Below are positions 1-12,500 of a stretch of 64,000 nt of DNA, piece after piece. The notes below the pieces were generated by a model. That model was not told the origin of the DNA. It made no database searches and worked only from the letters and a program-made list of their open reading frames with translations. The stretch covers positions 7,991,001 to 8,055,000 of the forward strand of contig OZ020309.1 of the NCBI GenBank assembly GCA_963971305.1, read 5' to 3'. Source of the DNA: Arcuatula senhousia. Lineage: Eukaryota; Mollusca; Bivalvia; Mytilida; Mytilidae. Position numbers and translations under genes: made by a program. Position 1 is the first letter of the stretch, and each line of letters starts with the position of its first letter.

Positions 1-385
1 GACAGGTTCCAAAACAAAAGACAAGATTTTTTTTCTATTTCATGCATTATAGTCCAATGCGATACATGTATTTAAGCTTAAATGAAACCATTCTCTTTGA
101 CTTTGTCACATGATATCTGCTTTACAATAAAATTGTTCATGAAGTTTCTGTCTCCATTTTTTTTATTTATGGTAAGTGGCAGATTAAGACATGCAGCCAA
201 GAGGAGGTCTTTGACTGATGAGTGTAAAATTGTGAGCTCAATGGGTGAACTTCCTAGTAATAAAGTTGCTTCAAAAAGCTTAGAGGTCAATTCAATGCAA
301 ATTATCATTGAGGTTCATGGCCATTCATTAAAACATTTATTATGACATTTATCTAAATGACATCAAGGTGAATCTATAAGTTTAC

Positions 386-513
386 CCTCATTTTGGAGAA
401 ATCTCTGGAAGAGAATATTTCAGACTTGGCTAAGTCTGGTTTATTCCAGTCTAACAGTAGCAGAAGATCTTTGTACGCTTTTTCCCTCCATCTGGTGCTA
501 GTTCTGATTTCAC
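386..513 (-). CDS. TRPM gene A, exon 12
   Basis: 128 nt, phase 1 in and 0 out, acceptor tattttag, donor AGG|gtaaac. Encodes EIRTSTRWREKAYKDLLLLL then DWNKPDLAKSEIFSSRDFSK, the TRPM 'L-AV-W-(N/D)-R-x-D-(I/L)-A-(R/K)-SEIF' signature just before the ankyrin-like/helical MHR region. The next exon lies left of the window. Confidence 0.87.
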
Positions 514-3500
514 CTAAAATATAGAGGGTAATTGCCCTTTTATACTACTTTTGTAGGCTGTGCATTGAAGGAGAATGAAATGTGCTTATCTTAACAGATC
601 AAATACCTTTGTAAGCAAACCTATCAAAAATCGTCATTTTGAATTTTAATTACTCCCTAAGAAGATTGATTTTGCTACTTAAAAAATAGTTTTTTTCAAT
701 AGTTAATATTAGCTATGCTCTTCTTAGATAATTTTCTTTATCGGTTATTACATGTACATGTAGTACATTTTTCCTTTGAAGTGTACTGGCTGATAAAGTC
801 TGCCTCACAGACAGGTGTTTATCACTGAAATCATCGGGTCAGTATGTTACGTCACAATTAATTACCTTCGGGTTCACCAAAACAAGTGATAAAATCAATC
901 TCAAAATTAAAAAGTCCTATATTCTAAATACAAATTACTTTTGCAGAGGCTAATTGAAAATCTAAATGACATAAAACATTACACTGAAAGTGTATAACTA
1001 AAGAGACAATAAGATACTTTGGATTTGGGTTCAACAAAACTGACCAATTTAGTTAAATTATTTATTCAATTACCAATGATCAAATAATACATGTAATCTT
1101 ATAAAAAAAAAATAATAATTCAAAAAGGCTTGAAGAAAACTGAAACACAATAAATTTCAAAAATACAATAACTTTTGTGATAATTGTTTACATGTATATG
1201 ACTTACTTTTGAGTAGGGCTTTTAGTATATTCTTATCGAGATCAGCCAAATTTCCATCTGCTCCTTGTGTATTTACAATTGTCATAAATACTCTGTCATC
1301 CTACAAAAATACTTTAAATCATTGCAATGTTGGAATATGAATGTAAACATTATTTTTTCCATGTCCAATATCAAATACTGTTAAAGTAAACCATTTATAA
1401 ACCATTTATCATTAATATTCTTAGTTTTAGAGGATTGTTTGTTTGTCTTGCTTGTTTTATTTTTTTATTTTTTAGCTTGGGGTTCGGTGAGGATTTTTTT
1501 TTTATATCTTTTAAGCAAGTCAGGACCATTGTGATCTTTAATTTTTCTTCCACATGTCTTCTCTTTCATTTTTAAATCTTAGACATTGAAATTGATCATT
1601 TTAGTTCAGTAACTTTGTTTCAACCTTTCGCTTATTTTCAAGGTTAAATACAAGCAGGCTCAACTCAGACACCATTTTAAAACATTTTAGTTTTGTGGGT
1701 TAATGTTACTGGTTGTTTGTGTGTGCTTTTGTTTTTGTCTCACAGTGTATAACCGGACAGTACGCGATCACGGAAGTTGATCACTGTCCGGTGGATAAAT
1801 CCTAGTTGTATGTTATTTTTCTCCACAATTTTTGTGGTTTTTAGTGTGTATGATCACTCTATAATATCGATTAGGAACAAAGGTAAGTTGAATTTATACC
1901 TTGCTCATTTATGGAACTTTTTAACGCTTCTTTTTGCATTCTTGACAATTCAAAATGTTAAAAAATTTCAATTGATCATCAGTGTTTGAACATTTTTTCC
2001 TTCACCACTTAGCACATATTTGGAATTTACACACAAACTGCAATGATTTGATTAATATTTTTATTATTATCTCAAAGGGCAGTTGATAGACTCTCTACAT
2101 TGACAATGATAGTTAAGATAAAATAAACAATTTTGTTTAAAACACCAAGTTTTGTAGTTTTGGCATAATCGTTTACTGTCCGATTAATTGGTCGTTTATT
2201 TTTTGTGGGTGTCCGATTAATTGCCTGTTTTGAATCCTCAGGGGAATAAAAAAAGTTATAATTTCAAATTACATGACGTATTCCCCATTCCTTTTTTATA
2301 TTCTACAGGTGCTTATTCAAAGGCTTATAAATATATTTTCATATTTTTATGATAATCTATTTCGTTGTGTGTTTGGTTTATTTATTTATTGTACAGAATA
2401 AATGTGGGAGCTCAAAATAGTCTCTACTGTTGGATTCGAAAAAAATAAATGAAGCAATGTTCATAAAAAAATGGAAATCCATTCAACAAGATGATAAAAG
2501 AAAGGGCGATTAACAGATGTGAGTACATTTAAAACCCTGGGCCTACTTTTTGCATGTCACTTGCCTTGTGTATGACTTATTAATGCAAATGTCAAAATGG
2601 TTCATAAGGAGCTTTCCATTGACTGGAATCTTATGAAACAAATTTTCTTATCACATTGGACAGCCAGTGTACTGAGATATTTGAGTCATTCAATGTTCAT
2701 TTACTTGTATTCATTAACGAACAACGTGCTCAAAACAGTAAAAGTCCCGTTAAGATGTGCAAACAATTTAGATCTAGATCATGGACGTAATGGAGCTGCC
2801 AACTGTTGGTAAATCCATTTTTCATATTAATAATCATAATAATAAAAAGGTGAACAATGATTTAAGTTGGTTTAAGAAATTCGGTAAGCCTTAGAGACTG
2901 TGATTGCAGATTTATTAAGAAAGGTTTATTAACAGCCTCGAATCTATAAACTCCCTTATAAACGGAACTATGCTGGCTATGGTTAATGCTGGAAATCAGA
3001 TGACAGTATTTATTTCCTGTTTTCTTCAATTAAAAATCGTACACCGTAAATTTATTGGACTGCCTTAATATGCGTTAATCATTGCTGGTTAGTTGATTTT
3101 TTTACATCAGCCGATCGATGATTCTCAGCTAGCTGTCAGTAACAGTGAGTGTTCGATAGAGAGTTCCTTTGCCGTCCTTTTGTTTGTTCTTGTTTTTTGT
3201 CTTATGTTCTCTCTAGTGGAATTGGACTTTGATCGATTTGATTTTTATTGTGTTGAGTTTTGTGCTTTGTCTTGGAATATTGATAGGGGGAAGGTTGTGC
3301 CCAAAAAACTAGTTTAACCCCGCCACATATTACATGTGCCTGTCCTAAGCCAGGAATCTTTGACAAAGCTTTCGTTTGAACTTGTATTTTTTATGTTTTC
3401 TGTTCCTTGTTTAAGAAGGGGGTCTATCTGTGACTATTTCAGGGCTGGATTTGAATTATATGCATTTTATTTAGACCATGGGCCAATTGCAGAACCGCGA

Positions 3501-6500
3501 GCAGTGCCAAATGGCCTCATTGAAGGCTGCTGGCGGTTGTCCATTGTGGTTTTTGTAAATTGCCGTTAAATTGTGGGTTGTGTCGCGTACACTTATTCCA
3601 CATCTCATTATTTTCTATTGTATTCACATAGTCCATTAAAAATAAAAATTACAACAAAGTTCCAGACACTACATTTTCCTATGTCTTACGTGCGTTTCGT
3701 CTATTCAAGACTCAGCAGGGGAGCCCTGTGACGCGTTGTAACAGAGCTCTACCAAAAAATTTTAAAAATTCCAAACACAATACCAAGAGTGTTACCCAAA
3801 ATATGATTTTTTAAAGATCAAACTATGTTTGGGATAGGGGGAACCTTAGAGTTAAGACAATTTTAAACTTTAAACGCATGAAGCTTTAAACTCATGAAAC
3901 GGATAACTCATAGATTTGTTGTGTTCTAAACGTCTAACAACAAGAAAAATATCAAAGCATAGTGGCATAAAAGCCGGAAATTTGGCAACGCTGTAAATAT
4001 GCATAGTTCAACGAGTAATCGCTCGCCAGCAATGTTTAAATAAACAAATTGAAAGATAGACAAACCATAAATATTGGAAGTAAAGTACTTTAAACTTTAA
4101 AACGTTCGAACAGGGATGCCAATCCAGCAATGTTCTAGGCTCTTACGATATCGACCTAGCATGCGTTAGTCTACTCCATTCCAAAACCATTAAAACTGAC
4201 CGCGTTGTGTAATTCGGTATGTGTCTGTAAAGAGAATACCTTCACCGTTTGACTTTGTCCTTGGATTCATGTTAAGTTCATGCTTAGGTCGTATACACTA
4301 GGTTTTAGTTGGATGCCTTCATATCTCAATATTAAAAGACTTAGATAGATGAATATTGCAATGCCCATGTTAATCAATCAGTGCTGACTAAATCTAAATT
4401 CCTCTTAGATTTCAGCCAAATACTAGTATATATTTGCATGGAGCAGCACACTTGAAGTGGTGTGGCCACCTGAAGTTCATCTGGTTTGAGTAATTTTACC
4501 TGCGTCGCCGAAGGCGAAAGCAAGTCTAGTAGTCGGGTCACTCCGTCCGTCCATCCGTCCGACCGTCGCGCTATGGGGTGCCTGTTTTGTGTAATCTGAA
4601 TCTCAAAAACGAAACGCTAGATATTTTTTGAAATTGGAACACAGTGATTACAGATATATTGAAAATGTGCACCTCACCTTTTGGGATCATTCTATAATTT
4701 CGTTGAGAAATGAGGGGCCAAAAAAGGGCCAAAAAGTGATTTTTTAATTTGTTTCCACAATTACTATTGTTCTAATTGACCATATGCTATGAAACTTTAC
4801 AGTAATGTTTCTTACTGTAAAAGGAAGGATGGGGCTGATTTTGGGTGTCCCATCTTTTTCGTTTAGAAATTAGGGGCCATAAAGGGAGTAAAACAGCTAC
4901 TTTTTTATATGTTTCCACCATAACTTTTTTTCTGGTTGACCAAATGCTATGAAACTTTACAGTAATGTTACTAACCATAAAAGAAAAGACATGGTTGATT
5001 TTGGGTGTCCCCTCTTTTTTCGTTTAGAAATAAAGGCAAAAAGGGCCAAAAAAGCGACTATTTTATTTGTTTCCAAATTAACTTTTAGTACGGTACATCA
5101 AATGCTATGAAACTTTACAGTAATGTTTAATACTTACAATAAAAGGAAGGGTGCGGCTGATTTTGGGTGTCCTTTTCTTGTTTGTTTAGGAACGAGGGGC
5201 CCAAAAGGGGCAAAAATGCAGCTTTTTATCTATGTTCCGATTTAGATTTTTTTTTACACGTTAATTTTTGTCATATATGGGATATAAAATGGAGGATACA
5301 TTTTTTTCTTGACTCACCTTTTCTGTTAAGCAATAAAGGGGACAAAAGGGGAAAAATAGAAACTATTTTTGTGTCTTATTATTTTGATAATGGGTGGCAT
5401 GTGACAAAAATACTTTCTAAGTCCACCACAGGATGCAGTGTAAAAAAATATTGACTGTCCATATTTGGCCTAGAACGTACAGGGCTCAACATTTTCAGTG
5501 CGACGCAGGGCCAGACATCGATTGGTCTTGTTAAAGTTTCATTCTGTAGTAACAGATTGTCGATCATAACTATTTGTAACGAAAATGCGGCATAAACATG
5601 TATATAAAACCTTAGATAAATATTTTCATTTGCAAAGTTTGAAAAGTCAGCTAGATTTTAAGAGAAAGGCCAACTTTCCAAATCTGAAATTTTACCTACA
5701 TGTATAATCCTTTTTATGCCCCCGCGACGACATGTCGGGGGCATTAAGTTTTACTCATGTCCGTACGTCCGTCCGTACGAATTTCCGTCAAGCTTTTCTC
5801 AAGAACCAGAAAAGGGGAATGATTTGAAACTTGGTAGGATGGTTCAGTATGACAAACTTAAGTCCTAAGTGATTTTCATACCTGACCGACATCTACTTCC
5901 TGTTTGGGACTTAGGCAAATGTGAAAATTTTCGTCAAGCTATTCTCAGGAATCGTACATGAGAATGATTTGAAACTTGGTAGGATGGTTTAATATGACAA
6001 ACTGTACCTCCTCAGCGATTTTGAGACCTGTAAGACATCTACTTCTTGTTTTGGACTTAGGCTGGTGTGAAAATAAGTGCACATGACTTTAAAAATTTCT
6101 GTCAAGCTTTTCGCAGAATGATTGGAAACTTAGTAGGATGTTTCAGTATCACAAACTTTATGTCCTAAGCAACTTTCAGGTCTGCCAGACATCAACTTTC
6201 TGTTTGGGGCCTAGCGGGGGCATCCGTGTCTTATGGACATATTCCTTCTTTATTTTTCCAAAAACTCCAATTACTTTATACAAATTCAAAGCTTAGATGA
6301 ATGATCACATGTTTATATTCGATAAGTTGCTTGAACTTAAGAGAAATTACAAAAATAGTTCTTTTGTAGTAAATCTCAATCCTCATACAATTTTATTACA
6401 ATACTTTGTTTGGATAAGCTGCTACCTTTTACATTTGTTCCAGGTTTTTTTAAAAATCATTTTGCTCTAGCTGTATACCGGGGCTGTAAGGATATTTGTC

Positions 6501-9500
6501 TTGTTATTGCTACATTCAACCCAACAATTAATCGGACAGATAGATATAACTTTCTAACAATTAATGATTGTGTACAGTGGCAATTAGTCGGACAGAGACG
6601 GAGTGAGCAGTGCTCTTACAAATCCGATTATTATAAACAATCCAAACCATTTTCGTGAAATAATTTGACACCAAAGGATTTCCTATTTAAACAGCTTTAA
6701 ATGGAGATGCAATGCACTATTTCAATGTAAGTGGTTCACTAATAATTTGTTGTTTCTTTCACTGCAATGAGTTTCCATTGTCAAAAATATCAATGATTAA
6801 ACCACTTTTTTCGAAAATTAAAATGATCTACATTATAAATTGATAATTTAAATAGTGATAAATAACAATGTAAACTAATTGTACGCTTCAATTTTTCTTA
6901 AAATTTAGTTTCGGCTGAATAAGGGCTTAAATTCATGGCAAAATCATACATTTTTATTAAATCAACTAGGATTTTACCACCGGACAGTGACCAACTTCCG
7001 TGATCGCTTACTGTCCGGTTATACACTGTGTGTCTGTTAATGGCATACTGATTTAGTAGGATGTTCTGGGTCTTTGTTTCTTTGCTTCACAAAAATACCA
7101 ACCTCTCTGGCAAGTGAGGCACATTCTACAATCTTATCTCTGAAAGTATTCCTAGCAAAATCATTGTCTTTGAAAAAGTCAGGAAACTGAAATAGAATCA
7201 TCTTCAACAGCTCAGGAGTCTTGTGGCTGGTATCTGACCTAAAAAAATGTATTACACCTTATCAGGAAAAGTTTCAATAAATGCATATAGATTAATTAAT
7301 TTTTTTTTATAAGTTGTGTTTGGTTTTTTTTTCCTTTTTTTTTTGGTAAAAACTAAAGTTTTGGAGTTTTTTATTGGTAAAAACTAAAATATATCAGAAA
7401 GAATTTAAGCATAAATTGAATAAAGATTAACCCAAGTTTTTCTTAATTAGCTCAAATAATATAAAAATTGCATACTACAGGTACAAACTAATGCAAGCAA
7501 CTCAAGCAAAAATTGTTTATCAAAGAATGGATGTTGGAAATCCAGAACAGTTTTTAATATGGACCATAAAGGTGAATACATATTTCATGTGATTTCATAA
7601 AAAATAAGTCTTTACTTGTCCTGAAACTCTTCAAAAGCAAAAGCCAGTAAATCAGCACATCCTCCCGATCCTTTGACTATGACAACAGGCATCTTATTAC
7701 GTAGATAGAACAGAACTAGGTCAATCTTCTCTGGGCTTCCCTGGATCAATAGGCCCACGACAGGAATGGACTGAGCTGGGGTCTCAATTATCTGGCCATC
7801 ATCTTCATCTTCTGAAATAAAGACCAAAATGTGTACATATATAGAATAGGACCAAGGCCCTGAATCAACAAGGATGGACTGAGCTGGTGCCTCAATAATC
7901 TGTCTGTCATCTTCATCTTCTGTAATAACGACCAAAATATGTACATATAGAATTGGACCAAGAACCAATGCCCTGAATCAATAGGCCCAAGAAAAAGATG
8001 GACAAAGTTGGTGTCTCAGTAATCTGTTGAAAATCTTCATCTTCTGTTATACAAACATGTACAATGCCCCTTTAATAAAAGAACAAAACACATAGACAAA
8101 ACTATAATTGCAATTGAAGTTTGAATACATGTGACTAATCTGTCATAAAAATCCTAGGTATTTCAATTTATCAAGGGGTATTCAGCAGATAAAATTTAAA
8201 ACAGAACAAGCATATCCCTATCAAAATGCTTCAAACATTGCATAAATCCTTACCATTATCCAGAAGTCTTTTGTATCGTCTCGGTCTTCCTAACTGAACT
8301 TGGAGCTGTTTTTCAAAGTTAAATCTGAAATCGACATAGTTCTCCTCTGTGTCTGCCTCTACCAGTACGTAGTGTGTGTGATGGGGGTTCAGCTCAAACA
8401 CATTTTTCCCGGGTTTAACTCCCTCGTTGGTGACCTTGACATCTATTTCCTAAAATCAAATTGATACAAGACTATAAAATTTTCTCAGTAAAATATTAAG
8501 AAACTTAAATTGTGATCATACTCAGGTCAAAAATGTTGTTTACAATTCTAAGAGGTTCTGTAGCAATTGCAAACACCAAGGAACAAAAATGTACTAAAAT
8601 ATTTCTTGACATCCACTTTTTGAAACACAGGGCAAAACCTAATGCTGAAGGACCACCTGGATTTCATAAAACATCTCAACTTTTGAGATTTTCCTCAAAT
8701 TTTTATAGGAATTCTTAACAGAGAATTGGAATTGAGGAAATTCTTTAATTTGAGATGTTTTATGAAACCAGGCTCAGAGCTTCTTAAGAGAAATCATAAA
8801 TCAAGTGGACAGACTTGAATATGCAAATAACATATTATTCTCTTTTAATGTTCTCTCAGCTTGTACCAATGGTTTTCAATTATCAAGGTACTCAATTTCA
8901 CTTTCTTTTTCCATATATTGTATCAAATTTTGGTAAAAAGATTCCTTTTGTAATTTTTACATTTCTAAATAGTTTAGACTCAAAGGCTAATCATAAGAGG
9001 TCTCTTTTAGGTTACTCCTGCCATGCAATCCAGCAAAACTAATTTCATCATTTAAATTCAATTCCATCTGCACTGTAGTGCAATAAGTGTACTTGACATT
9101 AACTTCATATATCAACAGCAATTAAAACTCAACAATAGTGAACAACCAGCACTCTTCGATGTGACCTGTGGACAAGCAGCTCACTGTTTTCCGAAATGGC
9201 CAAGGGGAATTTCTCTAACAGTCTTCCAAATTAGGCTGGACCGACTGGAAATATCCAGTTAAAAAGGGTTTGATCAAGGTAAATTTTGCATTCATTTATA
9301 CTAAACATAAAGGAAAAATTAGCAAATTATGAAAAAAGACATTTGGTCCACCTGATTCCACTTCCTAATTTCTTTGACTGTCTAATAAAACAAACTTACT
9401 GTTCCACTCAGTAGATGATGGTATACAACTTTATGTCGTGGGACAACTCCAATCACTGTTAATTTTTGGAACTTTTTGACAAAGTCGACAGAATCTGGAC

Positions 9501-12500
9501 GTAACTGGTTCAGATTGATGCGACTGTTTGTACGGACCATCTTCTCTTCCTTGACTGCTTCTCCTACCAGACTTGCCACGCCATCATCTACTCCATTACT
9601 GATGATCCACATCTCAGTAGAATTAGCTGCCTGGAAATAAACAAAGTGAAAATTGAGAAGTTAATATTATCAAAACATTAACCTTAGACAGAATATCAAC
9701 TTTATATTATTCATAATACATGACAAACACTTTTAAAAGTGACTGATCCAAGTATATAGTCCTTATTTTATATTTTTTGTCTCTATCATCAAATATTAAT
9801 TTCAAAACTGCATCTTGTTGCACTTCTATATCTATTTTACAAATTATGTTAAATGGGTGTGTATTTCACCAAGACATAGTTTTTATTGCTGTTTTCATAT
9901 AAGTTTTTCCTTGTCGTTATATAACCATTTTCTGTTAATGTGTTTAACAAATAAATATTTCATATTTCTTATTTTGTACAACTCTTTTGAATTCTTTTTC
10001 ATGTACATGATGTATAGATTTGATTGGACATATTAGACCTACTAGAATTTTTATAAACTAAAGCCACTAAATTATTTTTTTCTATTTGACTGCTATATAT
10101 ATTAGTAACAACCAGTATAATCAACTTCTTAACTTGTTCTTTTTTCAACCAAGGACAAGGTATGAGGAGGGTCTTTCCTTGAACTGCTTATGGAGACAAT
10201 TATCTTACTTACCTTGGTTAATACTTTCTTAAACTGCTCAGGTAGTCGATGTAACTTACCTTAGTCAATCCTTTCTTGAACTGCTCACCTAGTCCATTAT
10301 GTAACTTACCTTAGTCAATCCTTTCATGAACTGCTCACCTAGTCCATTATGTAACTTACCTTAGTCAATCCTTTCTTGAACTGCTCACCTAGTCCATTAT
10401 GTAACTTACCTTAGTCAATCCTTTCTTGAACTGCTCACCTAGTCCATTATGTAACTTACCTTAGTCAATCCTTTCTTGAACTGCTCACTTAGTCCATTAT
10501 GTAACTAATCTTAGTCAATCCTTTCTTGAACTGCTCACTTAGTCAATTATGTAACTTACCTTAGTCAATCCTTTCTTGAACTGCTCACCTAGTCCATTAT
10601 ATAACTTACCTTAGTCAATCCTTTCATGAACTGCTCACCTAGTCCATTATGTAACTTACCTTAGTCAATCCTTTCATGAACTGCTCACCTAGTCCATTAT
10701 GTAACTTACCTTAGTCAATCCTTTCTTGAACTGCTCACCTAGTCCATTATATAACTTACCTTAGTCAATCCTTTCTTGAACTGCTCACCTAGTCCATTAT
10801 GTAACTTACCTTAGTCAATCCTTTCATGAACTGCTCACCTAGTCCATTATGTAACTTACCTTAGTCAATACATTCTTGAACTGCTCAAATAGGTGATGAT
10901 CTTACTCACCTTAGTAAATCCTTTCTTGAACTGCTAAAGTAGACTATTATGCAACTAACCTTAGTCAATACTTTCATGAACTGCTCAAATAGGAAATGAT
11001 GTTACTAAACTTAGTCAATCCTTTCTTGAACTGCTCACGTAGTCCATTTTGCAACCTACCTTAGTCAATCCTTTCTTGAACTGCTCACGTAGTCGATTAT
11101 GCAACATATCAGTCAATCCTTTCTTGAACTGCTAAAGTAGACTATTATGCAATTAACCTTAGTCAATTCTTTCTTGAACTGCTCAAATAGGTGATGATCT
11201 TACTCACCTTAGTAAATCCTTTCTTGAACTGCTCAAGTAGTCGATTATGTTACTAACCTTAGTCAATCCTTTCTTGAACTGTTCACGTAGTCGATTATGT
11301 TTCCAGATTTTTTCATTCTTGGTACCAGACATGACAGAAAGCACAATCTTAGGACTTCTCATGCTCCAATAACGCTCCATAAAATATGTTAAATCACAAG
11401 GAGTTGTCTCCCATGGCACCACTACATACTGCTTTTTAAACTGTCAAAAGAAAAGATTATATGTTAGAGTTTAACAGGGCGGTCAGTTTTAATTGGGTAT
11501 TATAGTATTCAACTGTACTGCAAAACTACAAGCATAAGTATAATAGCAATTTATTTTATGGGAAATTTAATTGATAATATTAGGAAAAAAATCAAACCAT
11601 ATGCATTATATTTCCTATAGTGCCAATTGCAAGATGAATTTCAAATGCATACAAGAAGTGGAAGATGGAGAATACCTGATCTTCATCAAGACTCTTGCTT
11701 GTAAACTTGAGATTTCCCGTTATAAATGGTGCTTCTGGCAACATGTCATTCTGTGATCCGATTGACAACTCTCCAATAGACATAACTGTTCTCTGCACAT
11801 CATCCAAGTGTTTATTAATAAAGAAATCCTCTTCTGAGTCGCTGCTGTCACGGCTTTCTCGACTCTCTTCTCTGATGACAGTGTTGCTGAATGTGACGGG
11901 TGGTATATCCACATGGTTGTGAACTGGAGGTTTGGGGTCAGGCTGTTTGTTAATCACCTTGTCTGAGTCTTTGTCAAATAAATTCTGAAATTATTTATAA
12001 AAGCTGTTGTAATACTGTGAAAATTTTATTGGTGGATACCAATTTTCATGGTTTATCTGGGTCAGTCAACTCATGAAATTTGATTCCCAAAACATATGAA
12101 TTTTTGCATTGATTCTTATGAAGAATTTTTTAATTCTACATTTCATTTCCATTTAACAAATATTGTTGTCACTTTTTCAGTAATTCTTATAAACCAAATC
12201 TATATGTTTCAAGAATTACTTCCTTTAATGTAAAGTTTTATTAAAATCTATTAAGCAGATAAGTAGAAGTTGAGAAACAAAGCATTATTCCTACATGTAA
12301 ATCCCACATCGAAACTCATTTTGCAGGGACTATTGAAACAAATAAACAGAAAAACCTAACATAAGAAACTTACTTGTAATGCTGTAATATGAGGGTTGTT
12401 TTCTGACTTTGGACTTTGTAAAGGTGAGGATGGGTTTGACTTGAATCTGATGCTGGCCTTCCGTAGGATTCCCGGACTGTTGAAGACATGGGGCTGATTA

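Larger units (their letters stand above)
1741..7030. mobile_element. 5.3-kb DNA transposon with CACAGTG termini and TGTCT target duplication (Transib-like)
   Basis: The ends 1741-1810 and 6961-7030 are inverted copies, about 66 of 70 positions identical, beginning CACAGTGTATAACCGG. They are flanked by TGTCT on both sides (1736-1740 and 7031-7035), a 5-bp duplication. Each end holds an internal palindrome (ACCGGACAGT ... ACTGTCCGGT). CACARTG ends with 5-bp duplications are the hallmark of Transib and RAG-like elements. No transposase frame is visible; the longest frames are short and several come from other repeats inserted inside (3335-3600, 4498-5440, 5716-6240). So it is a non-autonomous or decayed copy. 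It sits in an intron of gene A. Confidence 0.7.

Noticed and set aside
78..345. Overlapping 76- and 87-codon frames on both strands next to TRPM exon 12
   Set aside because: Neither resembles TRPM or any family I know, and no exon borders give a compatible phase; treated as chance frames in intron.
1741..1770. True V(D)J-type recombination signal with 12/23 spacer and nonamer
   Set aside because: Only the heptamer matches; no ACAAAAACC-like nonamer at 12 or 23 bases at either end, and the two ends are symmetric.
10163..11257. CRISPR-like array because of regular 50-bp spacing
   Set aside because: Units are contiguous with no unique spacers, and the unit is explained by the neighbouring exon; the genome is animal.
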